Source: Mugil cephalus
Lineage: Eukaryota > Chordata > Actinopteri > Mugiliformes > Mugilidae
Reading direction: 5' to 3'
Assembly (NCBI RefSeq): GCF_022458985.1
Contig: NC_061782.1
Coordinates: forward strand, 15,793,172 to 15,857,171
Length of the DNA: 64,000 nt
The notes under the pieces are model-generated. The model was not told where the DNA came from, did not search any database, and saw only the letters and a program-made list of their open reading frames with translations. Of the stretch, positions 24,704 to 35,285 are shown in pieces. Positions within the stretch are counted from its first letter, which is position 1. The number at the start of each line of letters is the position of its first letter. Both the position numbers and the translations under genes were made by a program.

Positions 24704-25559
24704 GTCTGCAGAAAATGGAAGTGTACAAATAGATTTCTGAAAACATGATGCGATACTGTCTCGCAACATTGGAATCATTTCCTGATGAGACGTTTTCAGT
24801 CATTTGAATGAATCACCTAATGGAACTCTTGGTACACTTACAGCATTCAGGCTCTGTTGTTATAGGATGAAGTGCCACCTTGTGGATGCAAAAGGTTTTG
24901 TTCACATACACTAAAGTTGCTTAAGCGGAAGTGACCATCATGTGCACCATGTGCTGTAATTTTCCATGAGATACAAAGCATCCACTATTTGGCACTACTT
25001 GGCATTTTGTTTGTTTGTTTGTGGAATTTAAAAATATCATCTTTCTAACTGATCATCTTTCAAATCTACACGAACATACAATTCTGAACATATAATTCTG
25101 AATAAAGACAATATATGTTCTCTTCACCAGTGAACCCAATCCTCAAACCCTCAAAGGTCATGGTTAATAGGCTCACCGTTTACTGAGGTAGTGGAATCTC
25201 TTTTTTTTTGTGATCAGTTTAACAATTGTTACTAAACAGGAACACAGTAAAACCAAGAAGAATCTGATGTTATCAAAAAAATAAAATTAATGAAAAACGG
25301 GCTCTCTTACTGTTGTGTTTCATCATATCAATAATTTTTATTTATTTATTTATTAGCTTTTAGTTTTACCGAAATAAATTGTAAATGCATCTGTTTTAAA
25401 TAGACAGACGTGTTCCTGACTAGTTCCCTCTCCATGGAAAGCATGGACAGTACATTCAGACTTTCCTGACATGTCATGATTACTTTAATGTAACAGAAAA
25501 AACAAAACAAAAAAAACAAACAAAAACATGAACGTCTGAACCAGTTTAAACGACGACAG

Positions 25560-25645
25560 TCATTGAGATGTTTCAGGCTGATGTAGACCTGCTGATGGCG
25601 CTAGATAAAAAGTCAAAATCAGCAGAGTCAGTAAATGAACTTGAT
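25560..25645. repeat. Dispersed repeat fragment
   Basis: Contains 'cattgagatgtttcag' and 'gatggcgctagataaaaagtc', which from memory belong to the same very common teleost repeat as the fragment near 11,630-11,880. Short and degenerate. Confidence 0.4.
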
Positions 25646-26148
25646 AGAAACATGTTTCCCTTTAAAACTAAATTCTTCTTTTGTCGTCCGCCCAAATACC
25701 TAACAATATGAAAATCATAGAAAGAGAATATAAAAAGATTAAATTAAAAGACTAGTGGTAATATCCACATGCACATGAGTGTGAACAATTAACTGAAATG
25801 TAAACAGAAACAGAAATATTGTATGACATGAAGATGTCCATGATTATAGACTCCTGGTGTGTGGGGTCCTCGGTGATGGATGCAGGTCTCCTGTGGACTC
25901 TCAGGAAAGCCTTTGGTATGATAGGTATGACCACTCTCAACCATTCCCTCACGTCTCTCTCCTAAACGCTAAAACGCTGCCAAAGCCTCTTTCAGCTAAA
26001 ACTGACAGTGGATAAAATTTATTAATAATGTTAAACTCTGTATATAGTTGTATACAGAATATGAACAATTATTGTAAAGTTAGATTTTGTAGTCATATCA
26101 ATAAGTGTGCATTCACTATACATGTAACATTTATACACCAACACAGTC

Positions 26149-26614
26149 GGTACAGTTCTGAATTATGACCACCTTCCTAATACTGTCTAGGCCTTGTGAC
26201 TTTTGTGACTCATCAGAGAATAGACATGTGTCTTCCTGTGGTGTCTGGTGACAGAATGCTGTTAGTTAGTTGGGGGTCTTTTGGGTCCTGTGGGATGAGA
26301 GGATGAGCCTCTGTGTATCAGGCTTGTCCCGGTCATAGGTTTGGGATCCAGTGAATTTGGAGGCCAGGTCGACACCTTGTGCTGTTTTTCATGTTTTTGT
26401 TTTTAATTGTTCCTAAACCGTTTGTGTGTGTCTGTGTCAGGCTGCATGGTGCTGGGGATGTCTGCTGCCATCAAGGATCGTCATTGCTATGGTACATGTC
26501 TAACGTCCACATAAATGCCAGGTCCAAACGTTTCCCAGCAGCACATTGTATTGACACAAAGTGGTCATTGTTCTTCTCCTGTCAGCGGTTTTAATGTTGT
26601 GGCTCATCGGTATG
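26149..26614. repeat. Tc1-like non-autonomous repeat, copy 2
   Basis: Shares order and words with the copy at 1,884-2,333: 'tcctgtggtgtctggtgacag', 'ggtcctgtgggatgag', 'gggatccagtgaatttggagg', and the right end CTGTCAGCGGTTTTAATGTT followed by GTGGCTCATCGGTAT. It carries more of the parental interior ('gtccacataaatgccagg', 'cgtttcccagcagcacattg'), so it was deleted independently of copy 1. No transposase frame. Confidence 0.65.
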
Positions 26615-26809
26615 ATGCAGTTGCATCATGTAGATTGCTTAATTTAACTGAATTCGTGAATTCAATCTGACACTTTACCTTTGATTCGTTTTAATTATAC
26701 TATGATTGGTCATGGAACAAAACCTCGTGTCCTCCCAGCCTGGTGTGAGCTGGGCTGTCAGGGAGTAGCTGCTCCGCGCTCATGGGTGGAGCTTCAGTCA
26801 GGAAATAGA

Positions 26810-26925
26810 AACAAGAAGAAGAAGAGCTGTGAAGCAAACTGTCCCCGCGTTACTCGCTGCTCTTACTCCGGATGCTCCTCCACGTGAACTTTATCACCAT
26901 GAACTTGCACAGAAAAGACACAGAG
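26810..26925 (+). other. itprip: Probable 5' non-coding exon of itprip
   Basis: A GC-richer stretch ending in the donor CACAGAG|GTAGGT at 26,925. Together with the acceptor TTTTTTTGCTTCAG|GATTTG at 29,302 it would give a two-exon itprip transcript. The 5' edge is unknown. The exon holds an ATG at 26,899 (entered as an upstream ORF). It is inferred from splice-site quality and position only; I saw no independent support. Confidence 0.45.
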
Positions 26926-29346
26926 GTAGGTTTAACGACTTTTTTTTTGTTTAAATAATAATAATAATAGTAATAACGCAAATCCTCCAAGCGTGTTTCT
27001 CTAAACTTGTGTATCGACTTCTTGCGCGTCCCCGCGGCTAGACATGTAATTATGTTGCTCTCAACATATGCAAGGAGCGTGGTCCAGAACAATTTCCTCT
27101 TCTCCTCTGTGTTTCTATGAATTTCCACTTAAATGCAGAGCAGCCCTTTTGTTAGCCGTGAAGGTGACTCATGTGCCCGGAATAATGTTTGCGCGCCGCC
27201 ACATTTGCGTGATGAGATGAGGTGAGGTTCTCTATTTTGTTGCTAAGACAACAGAGGAGGTGACATGAGGCTGGTCCCAGCAGCAGGGTGGTGGAAACAC
27301 ATTTACATTTACTCACGTGCATGGGCAGCCTGAAAGTACTTTTACGTCCTTCTCATGCCACAGCAATCCTATTTGTTTTCATTATTTTTTTAGAGGGAAT
27401 ACATTTGAGAAGGCGCGCGCAAATTCTTATTTCTTCTTACTTAGGACTTAATAAAGGCAACATTTTGACAAGTTTGATAAAACAGGTATTTAGTTGAGCA
27501 ATACAAATGTATACAGACTTCAGAAATGCTGCAGACAATACGGCTGCTAAGCAAATATTTTAGTGAAAAGTGATGGTCATTGTCATTGTCATGGTTGCTG
27601 GTTTCCAGCTTGTTTCTGCACTGGAAATTATTTTATACTTTATTCACTTTCACGTTTATTTTCTTTTTCTACTGAGCCTGTGTCCAACTGTAACTTTTCT
27701 CTTATCTCATGTTCTTTTTTCTTATCTTTGTTGTTCGTCTGGAGACAATGTGATTGTGATATGTATCTACTGGGTAGCTCACAAGACACGTTTTGTTGCA
27801 TGCAAAACACAGGCTATTATTAACTTGAGCACTTAGTCACCAAACTTTTGGTACACTAGTGAAAATGAAGGCAGTCCCCGACATAAATTCCACGTTCATG
27901 ACTCCTGTAAGGTGGAGGACGTGGTTTGTGGTTTCGGCCCTTAAACTGGATTTTATTAAATGCTGAAGTGTTTGTGTTGTGTAGTCTAGGCCACTGACCA
28001 AAAGGGGGTGGTCAAAATAACAGAAACAATGTGTCAATACAGAACAATTCAATCTAATGAAAAGGCAAGGGGAGTGTAACATCTGAATTAACTCACCACC
28101 TTAGAACTATTAAAATAAACGTGAATCCATGCTTTCTCTGCACTTTATTGATTATACTCTGGAATGTATTGTGTCGAGGTGGTTTGACTCCTTGAGTCCG
28201 GCTGCCAAAGTCTGTCTTTCCATATGTGAACTATGCATAAGTGTTTGTTTATAGCCGATAAATGATTTTAAAATGTTACAGTACATCTCGGGCGTCTTGT
28301 CAGGCTCCGTGTTTGTTTGTGTGCACGGATCCATGTGAGCGTTGGATGACGTCCCGGTGAGTAAGTCATGGGAAGTTTCCCCTGGCTCTGCGGCCTCACA
28401 TACTCCATTACTGTGGCATTTTAACTCTGGGAGAGAACGGTCCGTCAGCCAATGATGTCGCAGTGAGATCATGATGCGTGTGTACTTCCCTTTTCTTGTT
28501 CCACTTTAGTGCCAGAAGAAGTCTCATTTTGAGCACTTTGTACGACTTTGTTTTCAGCGTTACGGCGGTGATATGTTAGTATATAGTTCGGTCCGTCCTC
28601 GTGAGAATGTTCTTGTGGTTGGCTTGGCTGCTGTTTTTGTCTTCCTTCCGACGCTTGTGATCTCTTAATATTTGCATAAGTACTGTAAGATACGAGCAAG
28701 TATTATTCATCATGAACTGTTCGAACAGCAAAGACACGCTAGACTGATGTGACTTCATAAATGGTGTCTCAAAACACCACAGAGGGTTAAATTTAACTTC
28801 AAGCTCGAAACATAAGCAACGCAATTATGTAATTTCCTCTTCTGGGCAGTATGTTGCATTACTTGTCAGTTAATTGCTGACGTTCAGGAAAGAAGGTAAT
28901 AAGTCGTTGTGAGTACTTTCCACGATGTTTCATTAGAAGTATTTCATAATGTATGTGGGTTTTCTGCACATTTTCTGAACAGGGCGGTGTTGCTCATTTT
29001 ATATTGGATTAAACGTTAACAGGATGTGACCGTTAGCAGGCACAATGTGTGGTAACTGCACAGGGTTATCAGAGAAGGGCTCAATCTTCCTTCCTCCCAT
29101 GCTTCAGAGCCTGATACTGGATTAGTGCGTCACTCAGCTCACTGCCTCTAAATTTAGAGGTACAATCTGTGTTTCCTGCGATGGGTGGAGCGCTTCATAA
29201 AAATAACTGGGCTTTATATACCAGCATATTTTGATATGCTCTCCTCAAATGCTCGTTTTTTTAACTTTTTTTTCTCTACTCTCTATGTTTTTTTGCTTCA
29301 GGATTTGAGCCTGGACGTCTGCGAGTGGCTGGAGTGCGTGCGTTAG
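26899..29346 (+). CDS. Spliced upstream ORF in the itprip leader (23 codons)
   Basis: If the leader exons join at 26,925/29,302, the ATG at 26,899 reads MNLHRKDTE across the junction, then DLSLDVCEWLECVR, and stops at TAG 29,344-29,346. That is 13 bases before the itprip ATG. Context CACC ATG A (A at -3) is favourable. Such an arrangement usually lowers translation of the main frame and can allow reinitiation only poorly because the gap is short. It depends entirely on the inferred splice; without it the ATG runs into the intron. Confidence 0.35.
27000..29300. other. Probable itprip leader intron
   Basis: About 2.3 kb without coding signal between the inferred leader exon and the coding exon. 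It contains a repeat-like segment at about 27,840-28,060 that ends in 'gtcaaaataacagaaacaatg', a word shared with elements in gsto1 intron 1. The rest looks unique. Confidence 0.45.
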
Positions 29347-29359
29347 AGACCAGCTGAAG

Positions 29360-30973
29360 ATGCAGGGGGCCATAGCGCGAGTGTGCATGGTGGTGGCCGC
29401 CGCCATTCTAAACCACCCCTCGCTCTTTCCTCGAGAGAACACCACACTCCCGGACCAGGACAAGGAGCTGATGGCTCGCATGCGGGAGCACGAGGAGCGG
29501 CTGGAGATGGAGCAGGCCAAGCTGGAGAAAGAGCTCTCACAGCTAGAGTCCAAGCAGGAGGAAACCGGCTCGGAGGGCGGTTTCAGTTGGTACTTTTGGA
29601 GCGTTTTGTCTTTTGTGATATTCTTCACCATCGAGATGTGCAGGGTGGATCTCGCCGACGCAGAAATCCGACCGGTGGAGGAGGAAGAAGTGTTTCCTGA
29701 GAGTGGATCCATCACCCCCAGGATGATGGTGCTGGACAAGGATATCCTGAGCAACTTCTGTGACAAATGCAACTACACTTCAGCCCACGAAAACTGGAGG
29801 GTGAGGGAGTTTGTGGAGGGATTTGCTGATGACTTGCTGGAGTCGCTCAGGAGCGTGTGCGACAGGGAGGCAGACATGGAGGTCGGAGACTTCATCGGAG
29901 TCGGAAGCATGTTTGAGTCCTGGAAAGTCTGCAAGCCTCTGACCTGTGACCTCATAGTGCCTTTCTCGCCTCCGGACCCGCACTCCTTCCAGTACCATCT
30001 GTGGTGCAGCCCCTCCAGTGACGTGCCCCCAGACATGCTGGGCTGCGGCAAGATAAAGGTGGCCAAGTTTTGGGAGAGCGAGGAGGGCTGCCTCTGCGGC
30101 TCCGCTAACCTGGGAGAGGACATGCTGTGTCTGTTGCATGGCAGGAATGAGGTACACAAAGCAGGCCACAGTCCAGATGAACTGCTGTGCTCCAGAAACA
30201 CACATTTCTTAGCCAAGGATCAGGTCATGAGGTGGTTTCAGATCTCTGTGACCAAAGCGTGGGGCCGCCTCTCCCACAAATACGACTTCGAAGTGACTTT
30301 TCGCAGCCTGGATGCCGCCGGCGCTCTGAAGATCCGGTTCCGCTCGGGGAAAGTCATCGTACTGAACATCATTCCGGTGGTTCAACTCCACGACACAGAT
30401 GCTTATTTTGTCTCCCACTTTCCATCAGATTGTGACAGCTGCCCAGACCCGTACTGGCCCCTCTCTTTGGCCGTCTACGAGAGGGATTTGCTGAAACATT
30501 TTGCTAAACGCCTCCCACAGAATTCCTGTCATTTACACTGCCTGCAGATTGTTACATTCCTTCACAGAAAGCAGTCAGGGCTCACGGGAAAGACTGGCCT
30601 GACTAACTACCACTTTAAGACAGCCGTGTTGCACTTGTTGCTGAGTAAAAAGGCCTCCGCGTGGGGCATCGAGAGCTTGCAGCTCAGGCTTCAGGATGTG
30701 CTCAGCCTCATGCAGAGGAGCCTGCAGGAGAAGAGGCTCAACCACGTCCTGATCGGGAACAGCAAAGTCCCGGTGGACATCCACGTTCCCGCGATGTTTC
30801 GCAAGGCGGAGCCCGTCAATCTGTTCAGGTCTCTGGTGCTGCAGAGGGAGCTGTACGCGGCGACACTCAGGCACTTTCAGGAGATGCTAAGGAACGCATC
30901 TGTGCTCATACAAGAGTACACGCCTTACTTATCGAATGGAGGTTTACATCACAGCCTAGATCAAAGTTTATGA
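29360..30973 (+). CDS. itprip: Inositol 1,4,5-trisphosphate receptor-interacting protein (DANGER family)
   Basis: Single-exon coding region, 537 aa (human about 547). Human ITPRIP binds IP3 receptors and raises their calcium inhibition; it belongs to the Mab-21-like nucleotidyltransferase-fold proteins. Visible in order: a hydrophobic N-terminus with the family block ILNHPSLFPREN (about 16-27); a charged coiled coil (about 33-70, KELMARMREHEERLEMEQAK onward); a transmembrane helix (about 79-94, WYFWSVLSFVIFFTIEM); then the Mab-21-like region with FVEGFADDLLESLRS, DMEVGDFIGVGSMFESW, LGEDMLCLLHGRN, IKFRSGK-like KIRFRSGKVIVLNIIPVVQ and the C-terminal YHFKTAVLHLLL. These blocks agree with ITPRIP rather than ITPRIPL1 or ITPRIPL2, and the neighbouring genes match the human locus. 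The ATG at 29,360 is the first in frame after an in-frame stop. Long antisense frames across the gene are shadows of its codon pattern. Confidence 0.93.
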   Translation: MQGAIARVCMVVAAAILNHPSLFPRENTTLPDQDKELMARMREHEERLEMEQAKLEKELSQLESKQEETGSEGGFSWYFWSVLSFVIFFTIEMCRVDLADAEIRPVEEEEVFPESGSITPRMMVLDKDILSNFCDKCNYTSAHENWRVREFVEGFADDLLESLRSVCDREADMEVGDFIGVGSMFESWKVCKPLTCDLIVPFSPPDPHSFQYHLWCSPSSDVPPDMLGCGKIKVAKFWESEEGCLCGSANLGEDMLCLLHGRNEVHKAGHSPDELLCSRNTHFLAKDQVMRWFQISVTKAWGRLSHKYDFEVTFRSLDAAGALKIRFRSGKVIVLNIIPVVQLHDTDAYFVSHFPSDCDSCPDPYWPLSLAVYERDLLKHFAKRLPQNSCHLHCLQIVTFLHRKQSGLTGKTGLTNYHFKTAVLHLLLSKKASAWGIESLQLRLQDVLSLMQRSLQEKRLNHVLIGNSKVPVDIHVPAMFRKAEPVNLFRSLVLQRELYAATLRHFQEMLRNASVLIQEYTPYLSNGGLHHSLDQSL

Positions 30974-31749
30974 AGTAGTATGTGAAGTTTAAGCAGTGGC
31001 CTTATTTCATCACGTACCATCCAGTTACTAAAAGTCATGTCAGAATATGGCTGATATGTAGACATGCAGCTGCTGTCTTTGCTCCTGACAAACTAACCAG
31101 CGTGTTGAGAGTGTGGCCACCAGCATTTCAGCGGTTTGTTCTTTCATTTTCGTCATCTAGTACTAAAATAGTGTTGGCGTTTGTTAGTATGTAAACCAGG
31201 AAGAGATGTCACTCTTCTCTAAAAAGAAGCAGCATCAATATCATATCATTTTAGTAAGGATTTTTAACAGAAATACCTCTCACACTGTGCCGTTCTAAAC
31301 AGGAATCATTTACCTAGTGGTATTGCAGGGTTATAATTATTATTATTATTTTTATATACACTTATACTTTTCTAAATCTGATGGCAGCTATCAAGAGTTG
31401 TAATGTTCAACACAACCTCATTTTTATTGGTTACTGGAGCTTTTCTTTTGCAGATTTCTTTTCTGATATTTCCTACTTTGTTGATGTAGTTAACAGTTTG
31501 TTAAATGGGACCGCCCTGCGAGGCCTGGAGGGAAAACACAATGTCAGTGTTTTTATTACTTCGTGTTGTGTGTGACACAATCAGAAAGTTCAGAGTCATC
31601 AGTATCTTTTTATTTAAAAAAAGGCGGCGTATTGAAGCACACCAAATCAGTAAAAATCAAACAAGCTTAAACTGGACAGCCTTAAGATTTTATCTTGTGC
31701 AGTACAATCACAAATGAGAGTTTACGAAGTGATAGTTTTAGAAGAGAGA

Positions 31750-31882
31750 AATAAACTTTCTGAAACGGGAGAGAAGCCATGATTGGTCCCTTAAAATTTG
31801 ACACAATTCACTTCCTGTCACTTTCGGATTACAAGTTAAAACATGAAGTTTTATTGGCAGTGTGATTAGAAACTGAAATAAA
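31750..31882. terminator. Opposed polyadenylation signals of itprip and gsto1
   Basis: Plus-strand AATAAA at 31,750-31,755 and again at 31,877-31,882 could end itprip, giving a 3' UTR of about 0.8-0.9 kb. Minus-strand AATAAA (TTTATT) at 31,850-31,855 lies about 170 bases beyond the gsto1 stop. If the distal itprip signal is used, the two 3' ends overlap. Confidence 0.5.
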
Positions 31883-32026
31883 AATCACTTTTCATCATCT
31901 TACAGATGAGATCAGTAGGTTCTCTGCTTAAGTTATGATCCTTACTAAAGTTGGGTGACCGACTGATTGATTGATGAGGCCCCTGACCTGAATCATGGCT
32001 ATAAATGTGGCGCTGATGGCTACTTT

Positions 32027-35000
32027 CTAGAGGCCGTAGTCAAAGTCGGGATTCCCTTCCGCATAAGACTTGAGGAAAGCCTTGTAGGTGTCCAAACTGT
32101 ACGCTGTGGCCTTGACGGCTGGGTCCTCTGACATGTGTTCTGTCCACTTCTTCAGTTCAGGTGTGTTGTCCAGGAGGCTGGGAAGACGAAGGAATCAAAA
32201 TCATTCATGTATGAATAAATGACAGCATACAGGTGTATGTAAAAACGTTTGGCAAATTATATATTTAGTTGACTTTGGAAGTGAGAAGAAGTAAAAACGA
32301 CCCCTTCTGCAGGCAGGTAATACGGAGAAACTTTCCAATGTCAATACCTGGTTACCATACTAATTTAGATTTTTTTACAATACAGATTTTTGTTTTGCTA
32401 ATAATTGTAGTATTAGATGAATGTGTTTTTATAACCTGTCAGGAGGAGTGGTTGAAAAGCTCTAAATAAAGAACAGAAAGACTCTGATGCAAAAAGCATT
32501 TAAACCTGTCGTATCTGTCAAGGAGGGTTTAATAAGGTATTTAATTTTCTTTTTTTAAATTGATGAAGAAAGGCCATTTTTACTGCCTACGACAGGGGCT
32601 AGATTTTCCTATTTCCACTTAAAACTTTCAACAAAATAATCAAATTGACCAGAGATTAGAGCCCAACTTTTTAAGGCACGGGAAATCACCTAAAACTGTC
32701 TGCTGATGATCATGATGGAACAATTACAGATGAGGTCGGACAGACCTTTATCATACATGTGTGATTTTGTACTGTATCCACTTACTATTGCTACGACTAC
32801 TTCTGTACAATTTGCTCCTCTCAGCCGACCCTGAGAGTTTCTAACTGCTTGCATGAATAAAGGATATTTATTTTTGAAGATGGCTACTCACTCTTTCATA
32901 TCATAAGCCTCGATCCTCTCAAACCACGGCCACATCATGTAGTCAATCATTGTGATGGAATCACCTCCAAAGAACTTCGTGTTCTTCTTAACAAGGTCCT
33001 GAAAAATGAACATACATTACATTCATTAGAAGTGTTACCATGAACTAACCAGGGACACCAATTAATGTACCTGGCTTCACTATCTATCACGTTACACTTA
33101 TAGTGAATGTATAAAGAAAACAAAGCATTTAACTTGAAAACCTACCTCGTTTAGTTTAGCCAACTTCTCTTTCATTTCAGTTTCCAGTTGGGAGACATCT
33201 TCGCCTTTAAACTTTCCTCCTGGGATCCTGTAGAAGTATGGTACAACCTGTGGAAATCAGTGGTATTAACATGGTTACACGAGCAGACAAAATGAAACCA
33301 TGACCTAAGTCTTCATGTCTTCATACCTTGGAAAAGTGCTCCAACATCATCTTCTGTTGAGCTTTACCAAAAGGAGAAGAAGGAAGCAGCTTCTTCTCGG
33401 GGTAAACCTCGTCCAGGTATTCACAGGTGATAAAAGACTCGTATATCACCTCACCAGCAGGCGTCTCCAGTGTCGGGACAAGACCCAAAGGGTTCTTCTC
33501 AAAGTACCACTCTGGTTTTTCCTTCAGGTGGATGTTGATGGTGTCATACCTGAAACACAAAGGTGGGTTATGCAACTTTGCACGCAAATATTACGGGGGA
33601 ATTGTTGTATATTATTATTAGTGATCTTTACTTGATCCCTTTGGCATTAAGCACTAATCTGGTCCTCTGGGCAAAAGGGCAGAATCTCATGCTGTAAAGT
33701 CGGATGGAGCCTTTGGGGATGGGACCAGGTGCAGCACTTCCTGGAGAGAAAACAAAGGAATTTGCATCTGTGGGAAAGTGCAACAAAACTATACTGACTC
33801 AGCAGTTTGTTAAGTACATTAGTGAAAAGTAGTTCTAAACTCATTTCTTTTTGGATGCTGTGCTTTGTGGTACTATTGAACAAACACACGTTTCTATTAT
33901 TTTGACAACTCCATTTTTCATGCATAAAAGATGCAACGCAAAGTGCCTTATATTAAAAATAAACTAAACATACTCATGAATGAATCCATTGAAATGTGTC
34001 ACTCCAAACCTAATCTTCGGTTGGTACTCGTATGTTTACTTAAGGAACTGGAACAATGAGCTGATGGCTCACGATGACTTTGCAAGAAAAAAAAAGTCAT
34101 ACCATGATTTCTCAAGTCAAGGCCTGCGACATAAACCGAGTGGACAATTATTTCGCAGATTTCAATGCACAACAAAAAACCTAGCACAATTTACACCCAT
34201 TGTTAGTACAGTTGTAGTTACAAATTTGCTGATTCACTTCAGCTCCAACTCTATGCACGACACAGTTGCTATCACGGTTTTATTTAAAGTCTAATCTAAA
34301 ATAAGTTTTAGACATTACTCTGGCATAGTAACAGCCACAGTGTTACTAGGAATACATTCTATGATAGGTGAGACCATGATCACAAATATAGAGCTGATTG
34401 TTTCTTTGTTTATTTAATTTGTCTTTTTAAAGGCCACATGTCCTTGCATCCAACATTGCACAAGTCATAAGATGACTCGACAGTTTGACACAAGTGAAAA
34501 CCGTAAAGTGCTGAGTCATGCGCTTAGTCATGTCTAAGGAGCAATAAAGTGGCTTTATGGGACACTTTACAAGTAGTTCTTGACATGTTTTGAGGTATTT
34601 CAATATACCATGACCTGGATTACTAAGAACCTTCACAGAGACGTTTTGAGGTAATTCAGAAGTTTGAGTTTAGGGTGGCGTTTGTCATGCAGTTAAACTG
34701 AACTGATTTAAACACAAAAGTGTAAATGGAGTTGTCAAAATAATAGAAACATGTGTCAGTACAACACAATACTATTCAAGTCTCCCACAAACAGCCTTCT
34801 TTATGACACTATGTATTAGTGTTTGTACTAAACGTAAAATAGCTCATTAGCAAAACTGACAATTAATCCGAACAGTCAACTGCATTTAATCAGAGTATCC
34901 ACAGTGAGTCGCTGTTAATTCAGTCCGGCCTTACTGAAAGGGGCAGAAATATTACATCTGTTGTTACATCTTCTTGAAGAACTTGAGTAATCTGATAAAG

Positions 35001-35285
35001 TGCTGACTCATAATGACTTTGCAAAAAGTTAACGTAAAGGTGGGGGCCACTATTTCAAACGTCAAGCGAAGCAGTCTTGGAAAATGTCGAGTTTTTCGCA
35101 GACTTCACTGCAAGATTTCAATGCAAAACAGAACGTTTAATGCAGAGACCGATTTAAGGCGTGACAGGGCTTTGCTTTAAGATAAGGCTGTTTAGATTGC
35201 AAGTAAAATGAAACGACAGCATTTTGCGGGAGGCACCTTCGATGACGCGAGTCTTACCTTTGGCGAAGCTCTTTTCAGTAGACAT
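32027..35285 (-). CDS. gsto1: Glutathione S-transferase omega
   Basis: Cytosolic omega-class GST with glutathione-dependent thiol transferase and dehydroascorbate reductase activity. Exons, in transcript order: 35285-35258, 33740-33632, 33549-33327, 33247-33146, 32998-32892, 32177-32027. They total 720 nt, 239 aa (human GSTO1 241), all in phase. The catalytic cysteine is Cys30 in [12 protein letters not shown]; omega enzymes use Cys where other GSTs use Tyr or Ser. The glutathione-binding loop [15 protein letters not shown] carries the cis-Pro and the Glu-Ser pair. The C-terminal helical domain includes [16 protein letters not shown]. Only one omega gene is seen where human has GSTO1 and GSTO2, so it may be co-orthologous to both. 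It is divergent from cfap43 with a 287-bp spacer and convergent with itprip. Intron 1 (33,741-35,257) is enlarged by repeats. Confidence 0.93.
33885..34760. mobile_element. Inverted-repeat element in gsto1 intron 1
   Basis: The plus strand reads 'acacacgtttctattatttt' followed by 'gacaactccatttt' at about 33,889-33,921. The reverse complement of that sequence (atggagttgtcaaaataatagaaacatgtgt) lies at about 34,727-34,757. These near-identical inverted ends bracket about 0.87 kb without a coding frame. Related 'gtcaaaataacagaaac' occurs near 28,013. This fits a non-autonomous DNA element, or two copies of one repeat inserted in opposite orientation; a library search would decide. Confidence 0.5.

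Larger units (their letters stand above)
24800..26790. other. ch25h-itprip intergenic region
   Basis: Divergent spacer between ch25h (minus) and itprip (plus). No coding exon is seen. It holds A-rich tracts near 25,500 (repeated caaaa), a fragment of a common fish repeat at about 25,560-25,645, and a Tc1-derived repeat at 26,150-26,614. The itprip promoter should lie at the right end. Confidence 0.6.

Noticed and set aside
29773-30216. Antisense open frames of 141-147 codons across the itprip coding exon
   Set aside because: They are mirror products of itprip codon use; the sense strand carries the recognisable family blocks.
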